Source of the DNA: a virus
IMG/VR virus record: IMGVR_UViG_3300009506_000149
Span: 1-28,485 of that record
DNA: 28,485 bases
Reading direction: 5' to 3' (one strand)
In this document: positions 7,454-15,417 of the stretch, piece after piece
Numbering within the stretch: position 1 is the stretch's first letter
Layout of the letters: every line of letters starts with the position of its first letter
Notes under the pieces: model-generated
What the model saw: only the letters and a program-made list of their open reading frames with translations
Told to the model about the DNA's origin: nothing
Databases searched by the model: none
Position numbers and translations under genes: made by a program

Positions 7454-8233
7454 TTAAGTTTGCATAGCCTTTCCAAACTTATTTTCAAATTCTTCATACG
7501 CAATCAAACCATCATGTTTATCAGCGTCAAGGTCAGCTAACCAATGTTTTATTGCGTTTTTATCTTTAAATTTAACGAATCCACTCATAGATGCTGAAAG
7601 ATATATTTCATAATGTAGCTTATGGTCTATTCTAGCCAACATCTTATTGAATTTTCGTATTGTTACATTGTACACATCTTCTATAGGAATACCAGTGGAT
7701 ATTGAAACAGCAATAATTTGGTCTTCCAAACCAGCATGTTTCATACCGCTATTTTTTCTCCGTATTTCTGCGGCCAATTTTGCGGCATCCCTAATTTCTT
7801 TCGCCACCCTATCATCTGGTATCTCTATTTCGTTTTGAAAGCAAATGATTTGACGAATTTCTTCGAAATCTTTTGCAGAAAACACATTATTATTCAATAT
7901 AATAACAGGCTTTTTTTTGTCATCAAAACCATATCTCAAAGTTAGGTTTTCATCTTTAAGGACTATAGTAAGCAACCATCCAAGCATTTTCATATAACCA
8001 AAATCTGGATTTTTCTTTTCTTCTGTAATCAAATATTCGAGATAAGACATTTGAATCACTTTAGCATCTGGTATACTGTTTTTGTCAATAGTTAAAACAT
8101 TAGACAAATACATTACCATAAATATATCCTTCAAGAGAGCCGGATATATTTTAAGAGTGGATTTTTTGTCAGCGGAAACATATGTATACGGTTGGTCAAA
8201 AGTTGCATACATTTCCAATTGCTTTTTTTCCAT
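7454..8233 (-). CDS. Putative tail assembly chaperone-like protein
   Basis: This 259-residue protein shows an internal DFEEIRQIICFQN stretch (residues 122-134), a region about 170-200 with SISTGIPIEDVYN, and SGFVKFKDKNAIKHWL near 217-232. In my judgement this pattern resembles tail assembly chaperones of Bacillota phages, though those usually follow the tube gene and this one precedes it. The C-terminus (234-249) has an acidic DLDADKHDG then EEF resembling an EF-hand loop with one extra residue. GAGGAG lies before the ATG, and the tail-tube gene begins 16 bases after its stop. The function is inferred from resemblance and position. Confidence 0.6.
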   Translation of the reverse strand: MEKKQLEMYATFDQPYTYVSADKKSTLKIYPALLKDIFMVMYLSNVLTIDKNSIPDAKVIQMSYLEYLITEEKKNPDFGYMKMLGWLLTIVLKDENLTLRYGFDDKKKPVIILNNNVFSAKDFEEIRQIICFQNEIEIPDDRVAKEIRDAAKLAAEIRRKNSGMKHAGLEDQIIAVSISTGIPIEDVYNVTIRKFNKMLARIDHKLHYEIYLSASMSGFVKFKDKNAIKHWLADLDADKHDGLIAYEEFENKFGKAMQT

Positions 8234-8242
8234 ATATCTCCT

Positions 8243-8794
8243 CTAATTTGACTTATTTCCGAAGAAGAATACTTTACCCTTAAACGGAATCTGACCAGAT
8301 GTTTCCATTCTAGCCTGAGATGCGGCACTTTGAAGAGCATTGAAAGTAAGCCTTCCTAACCCTCCTATTTCAGCACCGTTGAATAAGCCAAGAATATTCT
8401 TGGAAATCATATCTACTCTAGTTTTATAATTGCTTAGATGATTTATCTTCCAATGACTATAAACTTCAAATCTCATATACAATGTCCCAATAGTCCTATT
8501 TTCAGGCTTTAGCGAGAAAGGGCTTATTCTTAAAATGCAGTCTTCTCTTGTTTGCACATCTGGAAGACCATCGTCCATGAAGATTCTATATTTCGTTCCA
8601 TCTTCCGAACCATTATAAATAAGAGACGCTTTTTCATCTACTGTCAAATCCGGTTTGTCCCAAGCGTCCGGTGTTGTATATTTCAGAAGTTTCCAAACAG
8701 TTTCATTGTTATCCATTAAATATTTTATCGCTGTATAGCTAAAATTATCGAAATCCTCATAAGTAGCATATCCAGAGCGGTCAAATCCTGCCAT
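8243..8794 (-). CDS. Putative tail completion / tail terminator protein
   Basis: The ATG at 8794 has AAGGAGG nine bases upstream and gives 183 residues. An upstream TTG directly abuts the site and is rejected. The protein mixes helical (NFSYTAIKYLMDNNETVWKLL) and strand segments (GTLYMRFEVYSHWKI). The CILRISPFSLKP region and the small mixed fold fit tail terminator or minor tail proteins, which sit between connectors and tube genes in this order. The start lies 2 bases after the stop of the upstream gene. The call rests mainly on gene order. Confidence 0.6.
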   Translation of the reverse strand: MAGFDRSGYATYEDFDNFSYTAIKYLMDNNETVWKLLKYTTPDAWDKPDLTVDEKASLIYNGSEDGTKYRIFMDDGLPDVQTREDCILRISPFSLKPENRTIGTLYMRFEVYSHWKINHLSNYKTRVDMISKNILGLFNGAEIGGLGRLTFNALQSAASQARMETSGQIPFKGKVFFFGNKSN

Positions 8795-8796
8795 TA

Positions 8797-10077
8797 TTAC
8801 CAACCTCCTTGGAGTTTAAAGCTAAAAGTTTTAACTGTAGCTCCAGAAGTACATTCCACATCTAATGTATCAGTTAAGAACATTTTCACATTCTCAATAC
8901 TAAAAGAATTCCCGTCAATAACTGTAAAGTTATAATTTGCGGAAGGAACGGTATTAGGATTTAGACTAAAAGAAAAGGCGTCTGGTTGAGCGACTGAATT
9001 TAGATACAAAGTAACCGTAAATGTCTTTGATGACCCTTCTAAAATGTAATTAGAATCGGGAGATATTTGCACAGTATATTCTGTAGCAGGAACCAAAAGA
9101 GTTTCAACAGAAATAGAACCATACACATCCGCATTATCTTGTAATGTTGCAGTTATGTTAGCAGTGCCGGATGAAATAAAAGTAACTAGTCCAGAAGAAG
9201 AAACTGTAGCTACAGCCTCATCATCCGAAGACCATGTTACATTCCTATCAACGGCTAATCCGTTCAAAAGGACATTTGCTACTAACTGAGATGTAGTTCC
9301 CACCTGCCCACTCGATGCTCCATATACATTTATTGTATATACATGCTCATAAACATCTGCGATTCCTCTGATTAAGTCATCTGTATCTTCATTAACAAAG
9401 TCTGCCGACAAAGTTAATTTAAGAATGCCATTGGTCGAATTGACTAGGGTTTTATGGTTATCGAAATTATTGACACCACCACCCTGTACTTTATATCCAA
9501 TCCAACTATCTTGATTTCCGAATAAAAATCTTTGATTAGGATTAATCTTATTGCTCGTCTCATTAAGTTGAGAAATAACTTGTAATATACCGCTAGGATT
9601 TACCATTGCAGACATCGCAGAAGCATAGTTTCTGTTTTCTGTAATGTTGTAATCCAAAACACACGGAACCGTTAGGAGTTCTCCATTATCGTCTAGCCAT
9701 CTTAAGGTATTGTTACATCTTCTAACAACACAAGTAGACGTTAGGTTTTTTAAATTTTCTACATTTATTGTAACCCAATAGTTCTCGTCAAAATAAAACA
9801 TAGAACCAAATTTAACCTGTTTGGATATGTCTGAAAACATTAGTAATTTCCAGTCATCTCCCATATTAATACCCGTAGTAGGATTAAAGACATAGTTTAC
9901 ACGAACATCAATATCGGTATATTCCCCACTTCCGAACGATGTTTCTTCTTGAATGGTAAACCAATCAGAAGAATTATAAAACTGGTCGTCTATCAACTTT
10001 GTAAAGTCGTTTATCCAATCTTCTTTTGGAGAAGAGGCCATATTCGCAAGATATATATTATAAATTGAATATGCCAT
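8797..10077 (-). CDS. Virion protein with Big_2 Ig-like domain
   Basis: This 426-residue protein has an N-terminal domain (about 1-245) without a recognised motif, containing WFTIQEETSFGSG and a run of aromatic strands. A Big_2-type Ig-like domain (about 246-327, core NVTWSSDDEAVATVSSSG then LVTF) follows, and a second beta-rich unit fills the remainder (330-426). It lies between a connector gene and the tail completion gene, so head closure, neck or an appendage at the head-tail joint are plausible. GGAGAG precedes the ATG by six bases. The Ig-like domain is clear; the virion position is inferred. Confidence 0.75.
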   Translation of the reverse strand: MAYSIYNIYLANMASSPKEDWINDFTKLIDDQFYNSSDWFTIQEETSFGSGEYTDIDVRVNYVFNPTTGINMGDDWKLLMFSDISKQVKFGSMFYFDENYWVTINVENLKNLTSTCVVRRCNNTLRWLDDNGELLTVPCVLDYNITENRNYASAMSAMVNPSGILQVISQLNETSNKINPNQRFLFGNQDSWIGYKVQGGGVNNFDNHKTLVNSTNGILKLTLSADFVNEDTDDLIRGIADVYEHVYTINVYGASSGQVGTTSQLVANVLLNGLAVDRNVTWSSDDEAVATVSSSGLVTFISSGTANITATLQDNADVYGSISVETLLVPATEYTVQISPDSNYILEGSSKTFTVTLYLNSVAQPDAFSFSLNPNTVPSANYNFTVIDGNSFSIENVKMFLTDTLDVECTSGATVKTFSFKLQGGW

Positions 10078-10079
10078 AA

Positions 10080-10538
10080 TTAACTCTCCGTATAGAAATC
10101 TTGAATTAACCAGTTTGTCATATTTATGTTTCTATATCCATATTCCAATAAGGCTTGACTATTTCTCTCTCTCACCTCTGACCAACGAGCATTTTTTGCG
10201 GCTAAGTTTTGGGCTTCGCTATAATGCTTGAAATCTTTGTCCGTTATATTCAAGCTCATCTGACGAACATCTTGAACTTCTTTCTCCAACCATACTTCTA
10301 CCATTAATCTGGAAAGCATCATGATGTTTATGTCAGTTAAATCATTGTCAAAAAGTTTTGTCGTATCATCTCTAGTTAAAGTTTGATTACAACTTTGAAA
10401 CAGGTCTACTGCGCCATCCAAAAAGCCTATCAGATAATTCTCAAAGTCAGGAACGCTTGCTTGAAAAAGATTATCAAGTCTCCAGTCCTTTATTCTTACC
10501 ATAAATTTATCAAAAATTGTCGAATACGCAGTACCCAT
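10080..10538 (-). CDS. Head-tail connector / adaptor-like protein
   Basis: This 152-residue, mostly helical protein begins GTAYSTIFDKFMVRIKDW and contains FDNDLTDINIMMLSRLMVEVW then DKDFKHYSEAQ. From memory this resembles a small neck or connector family of Bacillota siphoviruses that starts with a Y-x-x-x-x-x-KF helix, ends with a HYSxA-type helix and lies downstream of the capsid gene. Connector proteins form the ring between portal and tail. GGGAGG precedes the ATG, and the following gene starts 2 bases after the stop. Family resemblance and gene order agree, but no search was made. Confidence 0.7.
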   Translation of the reverse strand: MGTAYSTIFDKFMVRIKDWRLDNLFQASVPDFENYLIGFLDGAVDLFQSCNQTLTRDDTTKLFDNDLTDINIMMLSRLMVEVWLEKEVQDVRQMSLNITDKDFKHYSEAQNLAAKNARWSEVRERNSQALLEYGYRNINMTNWLIQDFYTES

Positions 10539-10555
10539 AAATTATCCTCCCATTC

Positions 10556-11134
10556 TTATTTAGAAGAGACTGTTAAAGCCTTTCTGTCTTCAACTACTTC
10601 TAGAATATTAATTCCAGTTTCCTGAGACATTGCATAAATAAGGTTTTTATCAAACTCCTTATCTTCTTTTACAATCTTAGAAATAATTGAACTTACAATA
10701 TTCTTTTGTTGACGTTCATTGGCAGTCTTAAATAAAGCTAGAGATTTTTCAAAATCTCCGTTAAAAATTTCCAGAACATCGTCTTTCGTAAGAATGTTGT
10801 CATAATATTCTTCGAGACCATGCTTTCGAATAACTCTCTCATCAAGAATTACATACAAACCCTTTTCTGCGAAAGTAGGTCTTGTTTCAAGAATTTCCAC
10901 AATATCTTTATACATAATACGCTTAACAGCAAACATCTCTTTGAAGTTGTAAGGTCGTCTTCCGGCTTGACCTGTGCTGAGATTTAATTGCCAAGGAGTC
11001 AGAGACATTACCTGAATATATTCATCTGCACGAATGTCTAAGTCTTCTTCTTGCGTATCGGGTTCACCCTGAGCCTCTATTAATTGAATAAGTTGAGCTT
11101 TGGTTAACCCTGAAAGATTTTTTTTGTTTGTCAT
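10556..11134 (-). CDS. Hypothetical head-module protein downstream of the capsid gene
   Basis: This 192-residue protein was not recognised. The N-terminus holds a short LTKAQLIQLIE helix like a SAP/HeH or Rho-N type nucleic acid-binding start (about residues 9-22), common in phage head-completion proteins. The rest is helical and charged. It is the first gene after the major capsid hairpin, has GAGGAG before the ATG, and precedes the connector gene. A head completion or connector role is a guess from position. Confidence 0.68.
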   Translation of the reverse strand: MTNKKNLSGLTKAQLIQLIEAQGEPDTQEEDLDIRADEYIQVMSLTPWQLNLSTGQAGRRPYNFKEMFAVKRIMYKDIVEILETRPTFAEKGLYVILDERVIRKHGLEEYYDNILTKDDVLEIFNGDFEKSLALFKTANERQQKNIVSSIISKIVKEDKEFDKNLIYAMSQETGINILEVVEDRKALTVSSK

Positions 11135-11154
11135 TTTCTCCTCTAATAAGTTTG

Positions 11155-11177
11155 GAGGAGGGGATTGTCCCCTCCTC
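11155..11177. terminator. Perfect 10-bp hairpin after the major capsid gene
   Basis: GAGGAGGGGA and TCCCCTCCTC pair perfectly around a 3-base loop, starting 15 bases after the capsid stop. In the direction of the genes the hairpin is preceded by A's and followed by CAAACTTATT, with no U-tract. Read on the plus strand it is followed by TTTTATTTT, a textbook terminator. It may stabilise the 3' end of the capsid message, or stop opposing transcription, or both. Confidence 0.7.
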
Positions 11178-11192
11178 TTTTATTTTGAACTA

Positions 11193-12320
11193 CTAGGCAA
11201 GCTCGATAGTTCCAGCAATTGAGCTAGTAGCAATACCAGTACCCCAACTCTTCATCAGGTTGGCGTTCTGTGTTAGGTTTGCATTTTCCATAGCGTTGTC
11301 AGTCATAGCAATAGTGCTACCTTCCAACACCACTTTGACGAGTTTACCAGCGGCAGGTGAAAGCACCCACAGTTTGGTGTCGTCAATTGTCAGCTTGAAT
11401 TCGGTTGCCCAATCAGCCTGTTGCGGAATTTCCAGAACATCTACGCCCTTGAAGTTACGAATGTAACCCATACGAACATATTCCGACTCTAGGTCGTATC
11501 TGTAGTTCACGTCAGCAGAAGGCAGAACCTCTTGCAAAGCCAGTTTTGTTCCCACTAGGGTAACAGGTGCGCCACCATTCCATGCAGACACTTTTTGTGC
11601 CAGAGAAATGAAGGTCGAATCTGACCAACCTGAGAAACGCAAAGCGTCATCACCAGCATTGTCCAGAGCGGCCATTGCCGTAGCAAAGGCTGTGTACGCA
11701 TCTTTTGCAATCTGTGCTTCCAAGCTCATAGCGGCTTTCGAAGCGAAACGAGCCAATGACTCTTGTCCGGCCAGCACTCTATACAGAGAAACGCCAACAG
11801 AAATCAGGCGGTTTTCAGGAATGATTGCAACCTGACCCTTGAATTGCTTCTTAACTTCGCCCTGACGCATAGCACGTCCAGCCTTAGAAACAACAAACAG
11901 GTCACGAGCTTCAATGTCGAAAGTGGCTGAATCGCCATAGCCGATAACTTTAACATCTGAATACATACCAGTGCTTCTCAAAATGGCATCAGGCAGTACA
12001 GCATCAATCATCTGGTTTACAACGGCAAAACTTGCCCAACGTAGCATTGGGTGAGTTGACCACGCCTCAAGAGGCATTTCCGACAGGTCTTTAACACCAG
12101 CACGCGCCATAATTTCCCGCATCATTGCTTGGTTGACCTTTTCTTCTTTTTCGGAGAATGTTACGGATTCTCCCTTTCCGTTCTTCGTAATGTAGCTTAG
12201 ACCCTTTTCACCACGTTGTTCAGCGCAATATTGGTTGTAATAGTCTACGAACATTTCGAAAAGTTCAGTTTTTCCATTGGCGAATTTCAACACGCCAGCA
12301 GGTAATCTAACAATACTCAT
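11193..12320 (-). CDS. Major capsid protein (HK97-fold type)
   Basis: This 375-residue protein lies just after the protease/scaffold and decoration-like genes. It has the length and layout of HK97-fold capsid proteins: a helical N-arm (1-90), strand-rich E-loop and P-domain segments (GYGDSATFDIEARDLFVVSKAG, then PENRLISVGVSLYRVL), a long spine-type helix (ASKAAMSLEAQIAKDAYTA), and a C-terminal A-domain with KGVDVLEIP and WVLSPAAGKLVKVV. Its codons are richer in G/C than those of neighbours, it has a strong AGGAGG site, and a stable hairpin follows the stop; all are usual for the most abundant virion protein. The final ~30 residues are N/T/A/G-rich. Confidence rests on layout and position. Confidence 0.88.
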   Translation of the reverse strand: MSIVRLPAGVLKFANGKTELFEMFVDYYNQYCAEQRGEKGLSYITKNGKGESVTFSEKEEKVNQAMMREIMARAGVKDLSEMPLEAWSTHPMLRWASFAVVNQMIDAVLPDAILRSTGMYSDVKVIGYGDSATFDIEARDLFVVSKAGRAMRQGEVKKQFKGQVAIIPENRLISVGVSLYRVLAGQESLARFASKAAMSLEAQIAKDAYTAFATAMAALDNAGDDALRFSGWSDSTFISLAQKVSAWNGGAPVTLVGTKLALQEVLPSADVNYRYDLESEYVRMGYIRNFKGVDVLEIPQQADWATEFKLTIDDTKLWVLSPAAGKLVKVVLEGSTIAMTDNAMENANLTQNANLMKSWGTGIATSSIAGTIELA

Positions 12321-12394
12321 TTGTATCCTCCTGTTTTTAAGACTATGTTGTTTTTAAACTCCTTATAGTCCTAATAATATCTATAATGTTTTAT

Positions 12395-12928
12395 TTATGC
12401 TACAGCAACAACTTCGAACATGTCCAATGCGACTCTTTGCGTTCCGATAGAACCCAAACCAATTGAAACATAATCGCTATCATCAATCAGGTGCAGTGAA
12501 AGTCCAGAAACAGCAGATGCCGCCCAAGTCAACGCCTGTGCCCCATCAGTGGCAACAACATATTCATTCGTGCTTTGAGTTCCAGCCAGAGCATCAGCAG
12601 ACATAGAAATAATGTCACCGATTTGAGGTTTGAACACAGAGAACACATCGCCAATCGGAATGTAGAAATCTCTTGGGTCAGGGTTCAAGTTCTTATATTT
12701 TGAATCGGTAAGAACAATTTCAGGTTCCCATGCCATCCACAAATCATAAAGGTGGGCTGTAGCAGGAGCAACCATTGTCCAAACTTCGTCTTCACCAGCA
12801 GTTGCCGATTTACCGCTAAAGTAACCAACAAAACCGTTTTCATATACGGCGGCTGAAACAGCACTTCTATTGAAAGAATGTACATCTTTTGCCGCTATCT
12901 TGCGAGGGATAATCAATCCATAACTCAT
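12395..12928 (-). CDS. Small virion protein, possible capsid decoration
   Basis: This 177-residue protein is beta-rich with few lysines and has ALTWAASAVSGLSLHLID and GSIGTQRVALDMFEVVAVA at its end, a closing pattern seen in capsid-associated and decoration proteins. It lies between protease/scaffold and major capsid genes, where decoration proteins often sit. Codon use is G/C-richer, like the capsid gene, suggesting high expression. AAGGAGG precedes the ATG. The precise function was not recognised. Confidence 0.72.
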   Translation of the reverse strand: MSYGLIIPRKIAAKDVHSFNRSAVSAAVYENGFVGYFSGKSATAGEDEVWTMVAPATAHLYDLWMAWEPEIVLTDSKYKNLNPDPRDFYIPIGDVFSVFKPQIGDIISMSADALAGTQSTNEYVVATDGAQALTWAASAVSGLSLHLIDDSDYVSIGLGSIGTQRVALDMFEVVAVA

Positions 12929-12959
12929 TTTAAATCCTCCTTAAAAATCACTTTCTTTA

Positions 12960-15182
12960 TTAGTCATCCCAAATAGTTTTTGATTTGGGTTGCTTATCAT
13001 ATAACTGTGGAATAGAATATACAGTTTTTCCACCAAATAGTTCTGTAATATCTTCTTCATTTTCTGGATGCTCAGATTGAGCAGAAAAGGCCATAGCTCT
13101 AACTTTATTTTTCCAACCTGATAGGTCTTCCAAAGAAAAGTTAGCATTAGCATCTTCTCGCAAAGTTTCCAGTTCTTCCTTTTTCAGAATTCCTTCAACC
13201 TCTTTTAAGGTCTTGTCAATCTCAAAAGAAAATTCCTTTGCTTCAATGTCATCTTTGAATGCTTGAAGTTCCGCATTGGATGTTGCCAGAACTTTCATTC
13301 TATCAACACACGCACTGAAAACTACTGACATTTCAAGATTGCCATTGGCATATTGTTCCATCATGGTGTCATGGCCTTCCATACCATTCAACATTTCAAG
13401 AGCTTCTTCAACTCTCTCATATTCGTTGGATGCCATTTCTTCTTCCTCACCATCTTCGCTTTCAGAAGGTTTCTTTTCTTCTTCGTCTTCTTCATCAGCG
13501 GCCATTTCTTCCTCAGCGGCCATTTCTTCCTCAGCGGCCATTTCTTCGCCTTCTGCTTTTTCTTCTTCTTCTTCTACCTCTTCTTCGGTAGCTTCATCGG
13601 AAGCAAATTCTTCTTCTACAGAAGGTTCATTTAAGGCTCCGTCTTCCAAACTCATCGCCTGTTCCTCCTTCTCGTTTAGTCCTAATTTATTATAGATGGA
13701 CTGCAATTTAGAGACAACAGAGCTTGCATTTTCTTTCTTTGCGTAAGCAAGGGCTGATGAAAGCGCATACCTATTGTATACGGCTTTTCCACCAGATATT
13801 TCCATAATGGGGTATTTTAGATGTTCGCTAGGAGCATCCTCCCATCCGGCTTCTACTTCTGCATAGACATCCTTAACGAGACTTTTATAGTTTTTAGCTT
13901 TCAAAACTTTATCTCTGAGTGCTACCTTATCTACGTTCCCCCAAGAGGTGCTACTCATGGAATCCTTACTCTTATCAACTTCGATTGATTTTCCGGTTCC
14001 ATATTCATCCTTGGATGTAGAAAATTCGCTCATGTCCTTTTTCTTTTTTACCCATTTTCCGTCTTCAACGGTATGAGATTTCTTAAATTGCGATATTGCA
14101 ATAGCCCAACCATTTTTTTCTTTGTCTGAGCCGATAGCATCGGCGTTTCTAGCTATTTCGTTAGCCTGAGCTAAAGATACCGGAGGCTTTATACCCTTTA
14201 TTGCAGGGTTTACTTCTTTCATGCTTGAATATGGCATTATTTTTTTATCCTCCTCCTGAAAATATGCGGGTATCTTTGAATCGAATTCATCCATTTCTGT
14301 TACCAGATTGGACGCCCATTCCATACCAGATTTCCCTCCACACAACTGCCAAGAAATCCAATTTTCAGATTTTGCATCAGACATATCCTTTTTGGATAGT
14401 CTGGTTAACATTTTGTGAGCATATCTAACCTTTTTGGGTGTCGCAATGTCATTGTTGTTAAGGTGATTTGCGATTGACATTATAAGAGCAGTTCCGCCCT
14501 TACCAAGATTAGTTCTAAGCTCAAGACCCTTTTTTACATTTGACTTAACGCCTTGAGGTATGGTAAAATCAATATCTTCGTATTTTGCAAAATGCTCTTT
14601 AAAGTATTTCTCTTTATTAGGCTCTTCTGAAAACGATAATATTTGTAGGTGTGCATCTGGAGATGCTTCTGTAACAAATTCACCGAGAATACATATTGCA
14701 GTATATACGAAATTGACCATTTTTCCTAACTTGGAGAAAACACCATTATCTTCGTCCATTTGGTCTACTTCGTAAAGTTCCATCTCCACACTTACTTTTT
14801 TCTTACCTTTATCTCTTTTTATAATATCCATAAGTCCACGACTATAAAGTTTCCAGATTTTGGCTGTAACGAACAGTCCCAATCTTCCATCTTCAAGTCT
14901 TTCAAATGTTTCAGAACCCTTTACAACAAAACCACCAATAAAAGGGTCTTCCCCATGACTTCCAACATCTCCAAATGTTTCATCTATCTCAAAAACGATA
15001 GGTTTTTCACCCAATGTTGGAGCAGTTCTTTTTAAGGTATCTTCATCACAAAATAAATCGTGTCTGTTAGCTCCGCTTGAAAAGGCTTGGATTCTTGCGA
15101 TTGCGAATTGGTCTGAATCATCTATTGACAAAATGTCAATATCTTCGACCTCGAAATTTAAAATACGTTTATTTTTTGGCAA
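12960..15182 (-). CDS. Prohead protease fused to scaffold-like acidic/helical region
   Basis: The start chosen is TTG at 15182, eight bases after AAAAGGAGG. A GTG at 15203 lacks a site. The product is 740 residues. The N-terminal ~200 residues resemble XkdF/U35-type phage serine proteases: GEKPIVFEID, H76 in SHGEDPFIGG and S131 in KKVSVEMELYE. Two phage-type modules follow, SLAQANEIARNADAIG then AIAISQFKKSHTVEDGKWVK (~350-390), and KYPIMEISGGKAVYNRYALSSALAYA (~470-500). Next comes a very acidic E-rich stretch with a three-fold EEEMAA repeat, then a helical C-terminus (LEDLSGWKNKVRAM). Family role: the protease cleaves scaffold and capsid proteins during head maturation. The fusion of protease, spacer modules and scaffold is inferred from position before the capsid gene. 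It overlaps the preceding gene by 14 bases. Confidence 0.8.
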   Translation of the reverse strand: MPKNKRILNFEVEDIDILSIDDSDQFAIARIQAFSSGANRHDLFCDEDTLKRTAPTLGEKPIVFEIDETFGDVGSHGEDPFIGGFVVKGSETFERLEDGRLGLFVTAKIWKLYSRGLMDIIKRDKGKKKVSVEMELYEVDQMDEDNGVFSKLGKMVNFVYTAICILGEFVTEASPDAHLQILSFSEEPNKEKYFKEHFAKYEDIDFTIPQGVKSNVKKGLELRTNLGKGGTALIMSIANHLNNNDIATPKKVRYAHKMLTRLSKKDMSDAKSENWISWQLCGGKSGMEWASNLVTEMDEFDSKIPAYFQEEDKKIMPYSSMKEVNPAIKGIKPPVSLAQANEIARNADAIGSDKEKNGWAIAISQFKKSHTVEDGKWVKKKKDMSEFSTSKDEYGTGKSIEVDKSKDSMSSTSWGNVDKVALRDKVLKAKNYKSLVKDVYAEVEAGWEDAPSEHLKYPIMEISGGKAVYNRYALSSALAYAKKENASSVVSKLQSIYNKLGLNEKEEQAMSLEDGALNEPSVEEEFASDEATEEEVEEEEEKAEGEEMAAEEEMAAEEEMAADEEDEEEKKPSESEDGEEEEMASNEYERVEEALEMLNGMEGHDTMMEQYANGNLEMSVVFSACVDRMKVLATSNAELQAFKDDIEAKEFSFEIDKTLKEVEGILKKEELETLREDANANFSLEDLSGWKNKVRAMAFSAQSEHPENEEDITELFGGKTVYSIPQLYDKQPKSKTIWDD
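13495..13548. repeat. Three tandem 18-bp repeats inside the protease/scaffold gene
   Basis: An 18-bp unit (plus strand TCAGCGGCCATTTCTTCC) occurs three times in a row with one change at the last base. It encodes EEEMAA-type units in the acidic linker. Near-identity at DNA level points to recent expansion by slippage. Confidence 0.93.
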
Positions 15183-15405
15183 TGCATTCACCTCCTTTTC
15201 CACCCATTGTCAGAGCATGACTTACTTTTATTTCTTGAGGTGCGTTTATCATGGCTTCAAGTAGTTTTTCAGTCTCAACAAAAACATAAAAATCATTTTT
15301 TCTACCGAATAAACAAAACCCCAAACTGACAAGGTATTTATATACTTCTTCCTTACAGTAAAACTTTTTTACATTTTCGACTTCATCCGAATTGATAACA
15401 TACAT
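15169..15405 (-). CDS. Small hypothetical protein between ferritin and protease genes
   Basis: This 78-residue protein was not recognised. It has a compact alpha/beta look (KEEVYKYLVSLGF, NDFYVFVETEKLLEAM) and a glycine/cysteine-rich end, GGKGGECIAKK. AAAGGA precedes the ATG, and the stop codon of the ferritin gene lies 12 bases upstream. Its last codons overlap the start of the protease gene and contain that gene's AAAAGGAGG site, so the two are coupled. Function unknown. Confidence 0.7.
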   Translation of the reverse strand: MYVINSDEVENVKKFYCKEEVYKYLVSLGFCLFGRKNDFYVFVETEKLLEAMINAPQEIKVSHALTMGGKGGECIAKK

Positions 15406-15417
15406 TAGAGTCCTTTC

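Noticed and set aside
12321-12394. Promoter upstream of the major capsid gene
   Set aside because: AT-rich hexamers and a GACTAT/ATAGTC inverted repeat are present, but no -35/-10 pair of proper spacing could be supported.
13495-13548. CRISPR-like direct repeats
   Set aside because: The units are contiguous, with no spacers, and encode a low-complexity acidic linker.
13276-13695. A 139-residue serine-rich plus-strand frame opposite the protease/scaffold gene
   Set aside because: The serine-rich run is the complement of the acidic repeat; it has no start signal and lies inside a well-supported gene on the other strand.
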